A DNA stretch of 64,000 nt from Flavobacterium sp. ov086 (GCF_900187965.1 NZ_FZNL01000013.1:109398-173397); one strand, 5' to 3'. Shown: positions 53,528 through 63,085, counted from the first letter of the stretch. Made by a program: numbers and translations. The notes: generated by a model not told the origin, from the letters alone.

Positions 53528-53896
53528 CTATAAAAAACGTTTTATTCGCAATAAAAGCTCGTTTGGATTAAATGGTTTTGCAATAAAATCATCGACTCCT
53601 AATTCAAAAGCTTCTTCTACAGTATTCTCTTCTTCGCCAAGTGACGAAAGTGCTACAACACGAATGTCCTTGAAATTTCTTTTGATATAACTGATAATTT
53701 CTAATCCGGATTTTAGCGGAATTATTATTGTGGTTATAACGAGATCAGGCATAATTGTAGCAATTCTTTCGATAGCATTTATACCATCTTTTGCAATACT
53801 TATTTTGTAGCCTTCTCTTTTTAGAATAAATTTTAGAATTTCAATTGTCATTTCGTCATTCTCAATAATCATAATTTTTTTTTCACTGGTGTTCAT
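53528..53896 (-). CDS. Receiver-domain protein lacking the phospho-acceptor Asp
   Basis: 122 residues, one receiver domain and no output domain. The fold is well conserved ('KIMIIENDEMTIEILKFIL', 'VVALSSLGEEE', 'ELGVDDFIAKPFNPNELLLR'), with S84 and K107 in place. However, the phosphorylated Asp is replaced: 'MPDLVITTIIIPLKSG' has T56 where active receivers have Asp, and the acidic pocket is N13-D14. It should not be phosphorylated in the usual way and may act as a constitutive protein-interaction module. Last gene of the five-gene operon, 9 bp behind the DUF4838 gene. Confidence 0.9.
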   Translation of the reverse strand: MNTSEKKIMIIENDEMTIEILKFILKREGYKISIAKDGINAIERIATIMPDLVITTIIIPLKSGLEIISYIKRNFKDIRVVALSSLGEEENTVEEAFELGVDDFIAKPFNPNELLLRIKRFL

Positions 53897-53905
53897 TTCT
53901 GGCGT

Positions 53906-56119
53906 TTATTTTTTATACAATTCTACTTCATCAAGCATAACCATTGGCTTTTTATTTTTACGTTTTCTCCAAACAGGTATTTCTGTTTGGTTTTCTATGA
54001 TGACTTTTATTTTGGCAAAATTACTAAAGCTCTGATTTTTAACTTCCCATGATTTTGTTGTAATTTCGTTGTTTTCTGTTAAAATTTCGCAATCGAGGTC
54101 TTGCAACGGCGTCCATTTTTGATTTTTAAAACCAAGTACTTTTATTTTTTTTGGTGTAAAAATCCAGTGTCTCTGATCGTTCAAAAAGTTTAATTTTAAA
54201 GTATTAAAGTTTAAATTTTTTGTTTCGATTTCAAATTCCGGATTGTTTTCATACCAGCCAATCCAGTTAATATTGAAATCTTTATAACCTCTATTTCCAT
54301 CGACTAAACTATAACTTCCCTTACCTATAAACTCATTTGAAGGTTGTGTTATAAAATTTATTTTTAAGTCTTCTCCTAAATGAGTTGTTGTGTTTTTACA
54401 AATTTCCAGCCATTCTTTGTAATAATTATCGGGTGAAAGTCCTCCTTCGCTTAATTCATAAATTCCAAAATCATTACACGATTTAGAAAATTTCAGAACT
54501 CTTTCAGTCAACCCTTCACGTACTTTTTTTTCTCCTTTATTATTTACAACAAACATTCCATGTTGGTTTTTTCCGTAGAATTTAGATTGCTCAAAATAGG
54601 CAAACTCTAAAGCTAACCTTAATTTTTGAATTCTCGGACTTAAAACAGAATCTTGTTCGACAGCATTCGCAGCTTGCTCTAACAATTTATCATATTGATC
54701 CATTGCTTCGGGTGTCAGGAAAGTATTTCGGGCTTGAACCGGACCAGAATAAATGTCTAAATTGGTGTTGCTTTTATTTTGATATTCTGCCAAAAGATTC
54801 AGGTATTTGTCTACAAATGGAGCTGCTTTACCATAAAAACCTCTTAAAAAATCGGCAGTTGTAGCTTCTATATTAATATTCGTATTCCATATTAATTTGG
54901 CTAAAAGATATTGTCTCAGTTCTGAGAAATCTCCCGGTACATCGGCATATCCCTGTGCAAATATTCCTTTAACCTTATTTTTTTTAAAGAGTTTATAATT
55001 GCTCTGAAAAGGCTGCAGATTTGGAAATGGCGACATATAATTTGAAAACTGAACATTATAATCCCATAGGAACAAATGCGGAGAAGTTGTGCTCCAGTTT
55101 TCAAGTGTTTTTACAAATGTTGGGGAATTTTGAGCCGTAATTGCTTTTCCTCTATTTAATTCTATCGGACAAAAAATGGTATAAATATTCGGTTCAATCT
55201 TAAGATTTACGGGTGGTTTAAGCGTATGAAGATAGGCAAGTGTTGTAATTTTTGTTTTAGGAAAATGAGCTGCAATTTTATTCAGAAAATAATATAGAGA
55301 ACCTTGCGGACCGCCATATTTCTGGTTTATTTTTCTACATTCGGTACATTCACAATATACAACATCGTCGTTTTGGCTTACAGAATAGAATTCCGCATTT
55401 GGAGTTTCGGAAATAATTTTTGCAATTTTTTTCTCCACTAAATCTACGACGGTATCATTGGTCATACATAAAGATTCTCCATTTCGCTCGTGTTCGTATA
55501 AGGCAAAAAGCTTCGGATTACTTTTAAAGTATTCTTTTGGAGGGACAAGCATGCTAAAAGAATGTCCCCATATTCCAAAATCATCCACTTGCCAGTCGAG
55601 TTTGTGCCAATCTCTAAAATCTTCATCGTAACAATCCGGATAAAATAGGGCTCTGTAATCAAAAGATGGCTGCTCTTTTTTTAGTGTGTTTTTTGCAAAA
55701 GTGACTTGTGTTATATTCGGAATATAGGTTTCTGCAGCAGTAAACTTTCTGAACTCCCAAATTTCAAGTAAACTATAAACTGCATAACGCAGGTATTTTT
55801 GATTTGGAGCAATCAAATAAATTGATTTTGTGTCGCTTTTGATAATAAACTCATTGGCTTTTAGTTTTTCTGTATTTGAAATTTCTAAAATTATTTCAGC
55901 CGAAGTATTGTCCTTTTTACTTTCTGATGTGATTTCAAAAGGTCTTTTAAAGGCTTTATCCAAATAGAATTTTAAAACTTTTGCTGCTTGCTGAGCGTTT
56001 TCAGAAGCAGTAACAATTTTATTTTTTTCGGTTATAACGATTTCAGATTGTGCCATCATATTAAAGGTAAACAGGAAAAAAAAGAGAAATTGGGTATAAA
56101 TGTGATGCTTTTTTTTCAT
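53906..56119 (-). CDS. DUF4838 family exported protein (putative glycoside-active)
   Basis: 737 residues. Signal sequence (about 1-23, 'NMMAQ'). Residues about 25-130 resemble the alpha-glucuronidase/hexosaminidase N-terminal helper domain. The DUF4838 core (about 150-480) is marked by 'FYPDCYDEDFRDWHKLDWQV', 'GHSFSMLVPPKEYF', 'SVSQNDDVVYCECTECRKIN' and 'ITTLAYLHT'. The C-terminal 150 residues look like a beta-sandwich ('NFNTLKLNFLNDQRHWIFTP'). The architecture resembles glycoside hydrolases; acidic residues such as those in 'SQNDD' are candidates, but activity is unproven. In an operon with a glycan synthase, it may trim or modify the polymer, much as PgaB does in the poly-GlcNAc system (analogy only). 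Confidence 0.82.
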   Translation of the reverse strand: MKKKHHIYTQFLFFFLFTFNMMAQSEIVITEKNKIVTASENAQQAAKVLKFYLDKAFKRPFEITSESKKDNTSAEIILEISNTEKLKANEFIIKSDTKSIYLIAPNQKYLRYAVYSLLEIWEFRKFTAAETYIPNITQVTFAKNTLKKEQPSFDYRALFYPDCYDEDFRDWHKLDWQVDDFGIWGHSFSMLVPPKEYFKSNPKLFALYEHERNGESLCMTNDTVVDLVEKKIAKIISETPNAEFYSVSQNDDVVYCECTECRKINQKYGGPQGSLYYFLNKIAAHFPKTKITTLAYLHTLKPPVNLKIEPNIYTIFCPIELNRGKAITAQNSPTFVKTLENWSTTSPHLFLWDYNVQFSNYMSPFPNLQPFQSNYKLFKKNKVKGIFAQGYADVPGDFSELRQYLLAKLIWNTNINIEATTADFLRGFYGKAAPFVDKYLNLLAEYQNKSNTNLDIYSGPVQARNTFLTPEAMDQYDKLLEQAANAVEQDSVLSPRIQKLRLALEFAYFEQSKFYGKNQHGMFVVNNKGEKKVREGLTERVLKFSKSCNDFGIYELSEGGLSPDNYYKEWLEICKNTTTHLGEDLKINFITQPSNEFIGKGSYSLVDGNRGYKDFNINWIGWYENNPEFEIETKNLNFNTLKLNFLNDQRHWIFTPKKIKVLGFKNQKWTPLQDLDCEILTENNEITTKSWEVKNQSFSNFAKIKVIIENQTEIPVWRKRKNKKPMVMLDEVELYKK

Positions 56120-56124
56120 GATAT

Positions 56125-57390
56125 TTAAAATTTATATTGCAGCTGAATTGCAAAATCAAGTTCAGTCTGGTATTTATTTGGTGTGTATTCCTGCTCATTA
56201 TCCGTGATTAGAAATCCAAAAACATAATGGTTTTTTATTAGTTTATAGAATCCTGCACTTAATCTATAAGAGTTTAATGATTTTCTCGTATCATATTCTG
56301 CAGCTCTTGTTCTATCATCTGGCGAAGTTCCGTATCCTGTAATTACGGTTACATAATCAAACTTTGTTTTGTAATAATAACGAGAAGTTAAAATAAATGA
56401 CGGACTATCTTTTTGAATATACGATCTAAAATTAAGCCAATAAGAACCAAGATATTTCCCTATTCCTACATTCAAAGTTTTTAAATCGCTATTATCCTGC
56501 ATTACAATATATCGAACTCCTAAATCTGCCTCCCAGCCATTATTGAAATTCTGAAAATAGGAATAACCCAATCTCCATTCCGGAAAAGCACTGTCTTTGC
56601 TATAAGCAACATCAATATAATGATAATGCTTTTTCTGGGCAAAAAGATACGATTCAGCTTCAAACTGAAGTCCGCTTGCCATAACCAAATTAGACGAAAG
56701 TCTTTTTGCATAACTAACTCTTCCAATCAAACTTCCCCAAGTACGTTGATGCATATAATCTGCGCTGACCAAATGCCATGGACCAACTCCGTCCCGATCA
56801 ATCGTGGTCAGGTTGTAATAAGCGCCTATACGGTCAATATTTGTTTTAGAATATAAATCAAAAAGACGCTGTTCAATATCCGCGTCATGAGGGAATTTTG
56901 CTCTAATTGATTTAAGATATTTTGCTTCATTTTGAGTATCATTTTGTAGCGAATAAAGAGCAATTCTCTTAAGCCTGAACGTTTTGTTATCAGGATATAA
57001 ATCAATCGCTTTATAAGTTGTGGTTAAAGCTTCGTCATAGTTTTTGTCTTCCAAATCCATGTTTATGAGATATAGAAAAGCATCTTCGTATCCCGGATTT
57101 TTTTCGATTACATAATTATAATAGAATCGGGCGCTGTCTTTTTGTTTTAGCAAATCGTAATTTCGGCCTAAAGCCAAGTGAAAATCAATATAATCGGGTG
57201 CTAGTTTTTTACCTAATAAAGCTCTTTGAATATTGAGTTTGTAATCAGGATGTGCGCTTTTCATATCTTTTGTCACGACGGTCAAAAGACTATCAGTGTC
57301 GATTTTTTTTTGTGCTTTAATAGTTTGATTTGAAAGTAAAAACAAACAGAAAAGCAGTTTGGCTATATTTATGTGTTTAAGATACTTCAT
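56125..57390 (-). CDS. TPR plus YaiO-like outer-membrane beta-barrel protein
   Basis: 421 residues from the ATG at 57388-57390 (MKYLKHINI); the longer frame overlaps the glycosyltransferase gene and lacks a signal at its end. Signal sequence about 1-26 ('QTIKAQ'). TPR-like repeats at about 45-170 ('APDYIDFHLALGRNYDLLKQ', 'NPGYEDAFLYLINMDLEDKN', 'YDEALTTTYKAIDLYPDN') are followed by a barrel of about 220 residues ending in 'ELDFAIQLQYKF' with C-terminal aromatic. TPR followed by an outer-membrane barrel is the PgaA/YaiO layout, suggesting polymer export or outer-membrane interaction. It lies 7 bp after the synthase gene. Confidence 0.82.
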   Translation of the reverse strand: MKYLKHINIAKLLFCLFLLSNQTIKAQKKIDTDSLLTVVTKDMKSAHPDYKLNIQRALLGKKLAPDYIDFHLALGRNYDLLKQKDSARFYYNYVIEKNPGYEDAFLYLINMDLEDKNYDEALTTTYKAIDLYPDNKTFRLKRIALYSLQNDTQNEAKYLKSIRAKFPHDADIEQRLFDLYSKTNIDRIGAYYNLTTIDRDGVGPWHLVSADYMHQRTWGSLIGRVSYAKRLSSNLVMASGLQFEAESYLFAQKKHYHYIDVAYSKDSAFPEWRLGYSYFQNFNNGWEADLGVRYIVMQDNSDLKTLNVGIGKYLGSYWLNFRSYIQKDSPSFILTSRYYYKTKFDYVTVITGYGTSPDDRTRAAEYDTRKSLNSYRLSAGFYKLIKNHYVFGFLITDNEQEYTPNKYQTELDFAIQLQYKF

Positions 57391-57397
57391 AATCAGA

Positions 57398-58834
57398 TTA
57401 TTTTTTAGAGGGAGATTCAAAACCTTTGCGAACCATAACACCCCATTTTTGTTCTTTTTTTCTAAAGAAATACCAATATCCTTTTAACGATGCATAAACC
57501 GTAATAGGATGAAATACAAAAGGCTCAATCATTGCCATTCCAACAAGTGTAATCAGTTCTTTGTAACTGGCATAACTCTTATAAAGTACTTCATCAATTA
57601 AGATTGATATTATGGTTATTGACAGATAAAACAGGTAAACCAGAGAACTAATAAGAAATAGAAATTGAAAGTTTATTATTCCAAAGGCAAAACTTGCTAT
57701 CAAAGTGATGATGCCAATAAATTCTATAATGGGCACCAGAAATTCAAAACTAAAAAAGAACGGTAAAACGACAAATGCAGTTCGGCCATATTTGCGATTT
57801 AAAAACATTTTTCGATGTAAATACAAGGTTTGTACCAATCCTCTTGCCCAGCGAACTCGTTGCCTTAAGAATATTTCTCTGGTGCTTGGAACCTCTGTCC
57901 AGCAAAGCGATTCGGGAATGTATTTTATTAGAAATTTTTCGTTAGTATCATGCATGTATTTTCTCATTCTGGTAATAAGTTCCATGTCTTCGCCTAAGGA
58001 TTGATGCCAATATCCACCGGCTTTTATGACAATATCTTTGTCAAACATTCCGAGTCCGCCGGAAACCAGTAACAAACCGTTTATTTGACTCCATGCCATT
58101 CTGCCAAACAAAAATGACCGCACATATTCTAATTCCTGAAAACGCGGATACCATTCTTTAGGATAATGAACTTTGTACAAAAAGCCTTCTTTTATATCGC
58201 ATGAATTTGAAATTCTGATTCCCGCGCCTGTTGCAATAACACGTTTTTCATTTTCCATGAATGGTTTTGCCAGTTTTAGAATTGTATTACTTTTTAAGAT
58301 ACAATCTACATCTGTGCATAAAAACAGCGGATATTGCGAGGAGTTTATTCCTGCATTTGAGGCGTCTGCTTTACTTTTTCCGTTTACTTTATCTACAATA
58401 AGCAATCTTGAATAAACGGGATTTGTTGATTTATAATGTCCGCGAACGGGTTGCGTTACGATCTTTTCCTGATAATAAAAATCGATTTTAACCAAATCAA
58501 ATTCGGTTATTAATTTTTCCAGTGTATTATCTGAACTTCCGTCGTTTACAATAATGATTTCAAATTTGGGATAAGTTAATGAAAGCAATGATTTTACATT
58601 ATAAACAATATTTACACCTTCGTTAAACGCAGGAGCTACAATAGAAACGCCTAAAATATGATTGGACCGAATCAGGACTTCTTCTTCTAGATATTTTTGA
58701 TATTTCAAATGCTTTATAATCGCCCAATAAGACAAAACGGAAAGCACGATATAAAACAAGATATAACCAATAGAAAAACAGGCTACAAAAACATCATAAG
58801 CACGAATAAGGTAAGATAGAAAATCATGTATCAT
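57398..58834 (-). CDS. Processive family-2 glycosyltransferase, membrane-bound
   Basis: 478 residues. Membrane segment near 15-40, cytosolic GT-A domain about 60-330, then three to four C-terminal helices. Catalytic features: 'VSIVAPAFNEGVNIV', 'IIIVNDGSSDNT', 'LCTDVDCILK' (DxD), 'SLGEDMELITRM' (ED) and 'LRQRVRWARGLVQ' (Q/RxxRW), the set found in cellulose, hyaluronan and poly-GlcNAc synthases. It should polymerise a sugar and thread the chain through the inner membrane. Its ATG overlaps the stop codon of the HEAT-repeat gene by 4 bp (58831-58834), so they are translationally coupled. Confidence 0.92.
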   Translation of the reverse strand: MIHDFLSYLIRAYDVFVACFSIGYILFYIVLSVLSYWAIIKHLKYQKYLEEEVLIRSNHILGVSIVAPAFNEGVNIVYNVKSLLSLTYPKFEIIIVNDGSSDNTLEKLITEFDLVKIDFYYQEKIVTQPVRGHYKSTNPVYSRLLIVDKVNGKSKADASNAGINSSQYPLFLCTDVDCILKSNTILKLAKPFMENEKRVIATGAGIRISNSCDIKEGFLYKVHYPKEWYPRFQELEYVRSFLFGRMAWSQINGLLLVSGGLGMFDKDIVIKAGGYWHQSLGEDMELITRMRKYMHDTNEKFLIKYIPESLCWTEVPSTREIFLRQRVRWARGLVQTLYLHRKMFLNRKYGRTAFVVLPFFFSFEFLVPIIEFIGIITLIASFAFGIINFQFLFLISSLVYLFYLSITIISILIDEVLYKSYASYKELITLVGMAMIEPFVFHPITVYASLKGYWYFFRKKEQKWGVMVRKGFESPSKK

Positions 58835-59892
58835 AGCTGTAATTTTCTAGTGTGATTAATCATTTTTTGAGTGTCCGGATCTTGAATTCCTAAAACATCA
58901 AGACTTATTGAATCTAGCTTGTTTAAGCAAAAGACCATTTTTAATTTGATATCTTTTATTTCCTGCTTTTCGATTTCGTTTTTTAAATAGGCAATTGTTT
59001 TTTCAGAACCTATTACGGCAAGAGCGTCTAATATTTCGATTTGAATTTCTACTGATTCTGTGGGTAAAATTTTGATGAGTTCTTCTTCGGCTTCTTCTAG
59101 AAATAGATCTTGAATTGCCGTAATAACATCAATTTTTAATGCTTTATCTTCATGATGCAGCAGCTTTATAATCTGGGCAGCTTTATTGGTATAGTTGTAA
59201 AAAACCATCGTCATAATCGCTAATTTTAAAATAGTTGGACTATCTGATTCTATCCAAAGATCTATTTGTGGCGGAATTGGAATTTTTTCTGAATGCAAAA
59301 CATCCATTACTTTTATGGTGGTTATGATCGAAACCTTAACGTGAATTTTATTAATTGCCTGCCAATCTCCTTTTGATAAAGCCAGATAAGCAATATTAGC
59401 ATTGGAACGAATAATTTTATTGGGATGGTATAAATACTTTCTGATAAGAGAAATTCCGGGTTTGTAACCCAAAGCTTGGAAATGATAAATGCCTTCGCAT
59501 TTTTTATATTTTCTAAAATCCCGAATTAAACTCGCTGAATAATGATTTAGATTGAGTTGTTTATAAATGATTAGAATGTTTTTTGCCGTTTGTCCTTTTA
59601 GATTACTTTTCATTCTGATCATATCTTCAATGAGCATTTCCTTGCACCAGGTACGATGTATGGGAATTTCGGATTTGAACTTTGCGATCTTATATTTTAG
59701 AATGTTTTTATCCGGTTTTGATAAAGTAATTTCGGTTAAAAATTTTTCAGATTTGCGAATTATGATGTGTCTGTAAGGCAGGTTGTATTGATAATAAACT
59801 CTATTGAATATTAGAATAATGGCTAAAGACAGCGTTACAATTAAAAAAGACGGAATGATATAATATTTTAAATCGAAAATAAAATGTTCCAT
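58831..59892 (-). CDS. Membrane-anchored HEAT-repeat protein
   Basis: 353 residues. One N-terminal membrane segment ('YIIPSFLIVTLSLAIILIF', about 11-30) is followed by a helical-repeat domain: 'SASLIRDFRKYKKCEGIYHF', 'LIRKYLYHPNKIIRSNANIA', 'IKLLHHEDKALKIDVITAIQ' and 'AVIGSEKTIAYLKNEIEKQE' show HEAT/Armadillo periodicity. HEAT proteins are scaffolds. As first gene of the operon, coupled to the synthase, it may hold or regulate that enzyme on the cytoplasmic side. No catalytic motif seen. Confidence 0.82.
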   Translation of the reverse strand: MEHFIFDLKYYIIPSFLIVTLSLAIILIFNRVYYQYNLPYRHIIIRKSEKFLTEITLSKPDKNILKYKIAKFKSEIPIHRTWCKEMLIEDMIRMKSNLKGQTAKNILIIYKQLNLNHYSASLIRDFRKYKKCEGIYHFQALGYKPGISLIRKYLYHPNKIIRSNANIAYLALSKGDWQAINKIHVKVSIITTIKVMDVLHSEKIPIPPQIDLWIESDSPTILKLAIMTMVFYNYTNKAAQIIKLLHHEDKALKIDVITAIQDLFLEEAEEELIKILPTESVEIQIEILDALAVIGSEKTIAYLKNEIEKQEIKDIKLKMVFCLNKLDSISLDVLGIQDPDTQKMINHTRKLQL

Positions 59893-59964
59893 ACAAAAGG
59901 CTTTTATATGGTAATATTACGAAAAAAAAAGGAGAAAAGCTAATAAAATCTCTTGTTTTTGAAG

Positions 59965-60729
59965 CTAAAATCCTTCAAAAACTCCTAATCCGAAAAGGGC
60001 AAAATCGTATTTAACTGGATCTTGTGCATCCATCTCTCTGAGTTTTAAATCTAACTCGGCTAATGCTTTACCGTCATTTTGCTTTCGCGCAAGTAAACCT
60101 AATTTTCGGGCTACATTTCCGGAATGTACATCTAACGGACATGATAATGCAGCTGGCGAAATGGTTTTCCAGATTCCCAGATCGACTCCTTTTGTATCCT
60201 GACGAACCATCCAGCGCAAATACATATTGATTCTTTTTGCTGCCGAATTATTTAGCGGATCTGAAATGTGTTTTTGAGTTCGGGGCAAATGATCAATTTC
60301 GAAAAAGATCTTTTTGAATTCGCTGATGCTTTTTTGTAAACTGTCTGATTCCTGATTTTTGACAAAAACAGCTTCTAAACCATTATGATTTTTGTAGATA
60401 TGCTGTAATCCTTTTATAAATCCTCCAAAATCTTTTCCGTTGAAGGTACGATGAACAAAATTTTCTAATCTTTCGATGTCTTCATCATTATGTGACATGA
60501 CAAAATCGTAAGGCGTATTGCCCATTAATTCCATCATTTGATGCGAATTTTTAATGATCATTTTGCGATTTCCCCAAGCAATTGTAGCGCTTAAGAAACC
60601 GGCAATTTCAATGTCTTCTTTTTGAGTAAACAAATGCGGAATTTGTACGGGATCACTTTCGATGAAATCCTGATTGTTATATTGAATGACTTTTTCGTCA
60701 AGGAAATCTTTTAATTCTGATTTGGTCAT
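59965..60729 (-). CDS. TIGR02757 (DUF2400) family protein
   Basis: 254 residues, cytosolic. Characteristic stretches: 'DPVQIPHLFTQKEDIEIAGF', 'LSATIAWGNRKMIIKNSHQM', 'NTPYDFV', 'KRINMYLRWMVRQDTKGVDL', 'CPLDVHSGNVARKLGLL' and 'VKYDFALFGLGVFEG'. The family is widespread in Bacteroidota and Epsilonproteobacteria with unknown function; the 'LDVHSGNVARKLGL' end vaguely recalls helix-hairpin DNA glycosylases, which I would not press. Single gene, 72 bp from the start of the HEAT gene. Confidence 0.88.
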   Translation of the reverse strand: MTKSELKDFLDEKVIQYNNQDFIESDPVQIPHLFTQKEDIEIAGFLSATIAWGNRKMIIKNSHQMMELMGNTPYDFVMSHNDEDIERLENFVHRTFNGKDFGGFIKGLQHIYKNHNGLEAVFVKNQESDSLQKSISEFKKIFFEIDHLPRTQKHISDPLNNSAAKRINMYLRWMVRQDTKGVDLGIWKTISPAALSCPLDVHSGNVARKLGLLARKQNDGKALAELDLKLREMDAQDPVKYDFALFGLGVFEGF

Positions 60730-60841
60730 AATTTAATGAAAGGTAATTGTTATCGTAAAGCCTTAGCCCTGATAGAAGCGGTATCCTTTTTCTGGCTTTT
60801 TCAGACAGAAAAAGATACAAGTGGATAGCAGGAAATTGCTT

Positions 60842-61507
60842 CTAATTACTAATTAAGCCATCGACCATAACTAATTTTCTATCGGCCATATTAGCCAGTT
60901 CTTCGTTGTGGGTTACGATTACAAAAGTCTGTCCGAATTCGTCACGAAGCTGGAAGAATAATTGATGTAAATTCTCGGCAGAATGTGTGTCCAGATTTCC
61001 CGAAGGTTCATCGGCAAAAATAACATCGGGTTTGTTAATTAACGCTCTTGCTACGGCAACACGTTGTTGTTCTCCGCCAGAAAGTTCGTTTGGCTTATGA
61101 TTAATTCTATGAGATAATCCTAAGAAGTTTAATAGTTTTTTGGCTTCGGCTTCGGTTTCTGAAGGTTTTTTGCCCGCAATATACGCTGGAATACAAACAT
61201 TTTCTAAAGCTGTAAACTCTGGTAAAAGCTGATGAAACTGAAATATAAAACCTAAATTCAAGTTTCGGAACTTGGATAGTGCTTTGTCATTAAAACCCAA
61301 AACATTCTGACCATTAATGGTTAAAGAACTTTCTGTTTCGGATTTCGAAGGTTTATCTAATGTTCCTAAAATATGCAATAAAGTTGTTTTTCCGGCGCCT
61401 GAAGCACCAACAATCGAAACAATTTCTCCTTTTTTAATATGCAAATCAACTCCTTTTAGAACTTCAAGTTGGTCGTAGAATTTATGTATATTTTTTGCGT
61501 GTATCAT
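60842..61507 (-). CDS. lolD: ABC transporter ATP-binding protein, LolD-type
   Basis: 221 residues from the ATG at 61505-61507 ([10 protein letters not shown]), the usual length and start for the family; a 9-codon extension lacks support. Walker A '[12 protein letters not shown]', signature '[16 protein letters not shown]', Walker B '[13 protein letters not shown]', H-loop '[10 protein letters not shown]'. This is the MacB/LolD/FtsE branch. LolD drives release of lipoproteins from the inner membrane; the membrane partner (LolC/E) is not adjacent, as is usual in Bacteroidota. The family subtype is likely, the partner unconfirmed. Confidence 0.88.
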   Translation of the reverse strand: MIHAKNIHKFYDQLEVLKGVDLHIKKGEIVSIVGASGAGKTTLLHILGTLDKPSKSETESSLTINGQNVLGFNDKALSKFRNLNLGFIFQFHQLLPEFTALENVCIPAYIAGKKPSETEAEAKKLLNFLGLSHRINHKPNELSGGEQQRVAVARALINKPDVIFADEPSGNLDTHSAENLHQLFFQLRDEFGQTFVIVTHNEELANMADRKLVMVDGLISN

Positions 61508-61638
61508 TTTGAAACTGTTTTTACAAAGAAACAAAGATTCTGCCGATATAAAAATGGGTTGTAACAGAAATTTAAGAAGAATGATATATAAAGTAGTATT
61601 AGTTTTTTTGTTTACATTTATGAGAAAGTATCTGAAAA

Positions 61639-62364
61639 ATGAAATTAAAAATTGGATTTTGGGTATTGATCGTAATTGTTCTTGCGGTTTTTATCAATGC
61701 AAAAATATATTCTGATGATCTATTCGTGGTCTATAAAGTAGATCTTAAAAAACAAGATCTAAAATTGTACTGGAAAAATGAGGCAGCGCAAAATTTTGGG
61801 AGTATTCTAAATTTGAAAAATTGGACAGAAAAAAATAATTTGACATTGAAATTTGCAATGAATGCCGGAATGTATAAAAAAGACAATTCTCCGCAAGGTC
61901 TTTATATTGAAAAGAAGAAGGTTTTGTCGCCATTAGATACGACTAAATCAGAGGGGAATTTCTATCTAAAGCCGAATGGAGTATTTTATTTAACAACGAA
62001 TAAAACGGCTGAAATTTGTACTACTGAAAAATTTCAGAACACTGGAAAAATAGAATATGCGACACAATCCGGACCAATGTTAGTTATCGATGGTAAAATT
62101 CATCCGGATTTTAAAGAAGGATCAGTTAATTTGAACATTCGAAATGGAGTTGGAATTTTACCAAATGGAAAAATAGTTTTTGTGTTGTCTAAAAAAGAAA
62201 TTAATTTCTATGATTTCGCGAATTATTTTAAAAGTTTAGGATGTAAAAATGCCTTGTATTTGGATGGTTTTGTATCACGTGCTTATATTCCGTCAGAAAA
62301 TTGGATTCAGACCGATGGTAATTTTGGTGTAATATTTGCAGTAACGGGAAAAAAGAAAGATTAA
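61639..62364 (+). CDS. Phosphodiester glycosidase family protein (YigE/NAGPA-like)
   Basis: 241 residues. N-terminal signal or anchor (about 1-22, '[15 protein letters not shown]'), then a NAGPA domain: '[20 protein letters not shown]', '[17 protein letters not shown]', '[20 protein letters not shown]' and '[17 protein letters not shown]'. Human relatives remove GlcNAc from phosphodiesters; bacterial ones probably cleave glycan phosphodiesters in the envelope. Alone on its strand, divergent from lolD. Confidence 0.88.
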   Translation: MKLKIGFWVLIVIVLAVFINAKIYSDDLFVVYKVDLKKQDLKLYWKNEAAQNFGSILNLKNWTEKNNLTLKFAMNAGMYKKDNSPQGLYIEKKKVLSPLDTTKSEGNFYLKPNGVFYLTTNKTAEICTTEKFQNTGKIEYATQSGPMLVIDGKIHPDFKEGSVNLNIRNGVGILPNGKIVFVLSKKEINFYDFANYFKSLGCKNALYLDGFVSRAYIPSENWIQTDGNFGVIFAVTGKKKD

Positions 62365-62450
62365 TCAAGGTGGTAATTAAATAATGAAATTGTTTTAGGA
62401 AATAATTTTAGTTAGTAAAATCTTTTTAAATTCGAATAATATCTAAATAA

Positions 62451-62753
62451 ATGAAAATGCAAGATTTAGAAGTAACGAAAGACGACAGAACCAGAAAATT
62501 GCTTTTGGGTTTACTTTTGGACGGAATTGGGATGATTTCGTTTACAATTCCGCTTTTGGGAGAATTCTCAGATGTAATTTGGGCGCCAATTGCAGCTTTT
62601 GTAATGACCAGAATGTACAAAGGCAGAGTAGGGAAAGTAGCGGGTATTTTGACTTTTGTTGAAGAGATATTACCTTTTACAGATGTGATTCCGTCGTTTA
62701 CACTGACGTGGATTTATACCTATTATTTTCAAAAATCAGATAGGGAAATTTAG
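62451..62753 (+). CDS. Small membrane protein, hypothetical
   Basis: 100 residues (ATG at 62451; the second Met at 62457 is equally possible). Two to three hydrophobic segments: 'LLLGLLLDGIGMISFTIPLL', 'VIWAPIAAFVMTRMY' and 'TDVIPSFTLTWIYTYYF'. The 'LLLDGIGMISF.IP..GE..DV.WAP' stretch looks conserved in Bacteroidota, function unknown. Its stop codon overlaps that of the opposite gene by 4 bp (62750-62753). Confidence 0.72.
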   Translation: MKMQDLEVTKDDRTRKLLLGLLLDGIGMISFTIPLLGEFSDVIWAPIAAFVMTRMYKGRVGKVAGILTFVEEILPFTDVIPSFTLTWIYTYYFQKSDREI

Positions 62754-63052
62754 TTTTTGAAGAGGAATCCAAGTCCCATATTTTTAAGCATTTTCTTTTC
62801 AAAATTCCAAAAGAAACGGAATTGCCCAAAAATGGCTCCTATTGCAACCAATAAAACCTGATAAATAGGGAAAATAATCAATAGACATATTAAAGTAAAC
62901 CAACCGCCAAAATCTTCTTTGGTAATACCTAACCATACACAAAAAGGTTTAGACAAATACGCAGATGCCGATCCGGTAATGGCAAAAACGGTAAGTATGA
63001 TAATGGCTTGTAGATTTGAGGTTATTCCCCAACGTTTCTTTAATCTATTCAT
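62750..63052 (-). CDS. Small membrane protein, DUF6787-like
   Basis: 100 residues, two membrane segments ('AIIILTVFAITGSASAYLS' and 'WFTLICLLIIFPIYQVLLVA'). The opening 'LKKRWGI' and ending 'FFWNFEKKMLKNMG' fit a conserved bacteroidotal small-protein family (I think DUF6787) sometimes mislabelled as a prolipoprotein diacylglyceryl transferase; it has none of that enzyme's motifs. Function unknown. Confidence 0.7.
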   Translation of the reverse strand: MNRLKKRWGITSNLQAIIILTVFAITGSASAYLSKPFCVWLGITKEDFGGWFTLICLLIIFPIYQVLLVAIGAIFGQFRFFWNFEKKMLKNMGLGFLFKN

Positions 63053-63085
63053 GCTTTATTTATAACAATTACAAATATAGCAAGA

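Noticed and set aside
62750..63052. Prolipoprotein diacylglyceryl transferase
   Set aside because: Only 100 residues and two helices, with none of the enzyme's conserved motifs.
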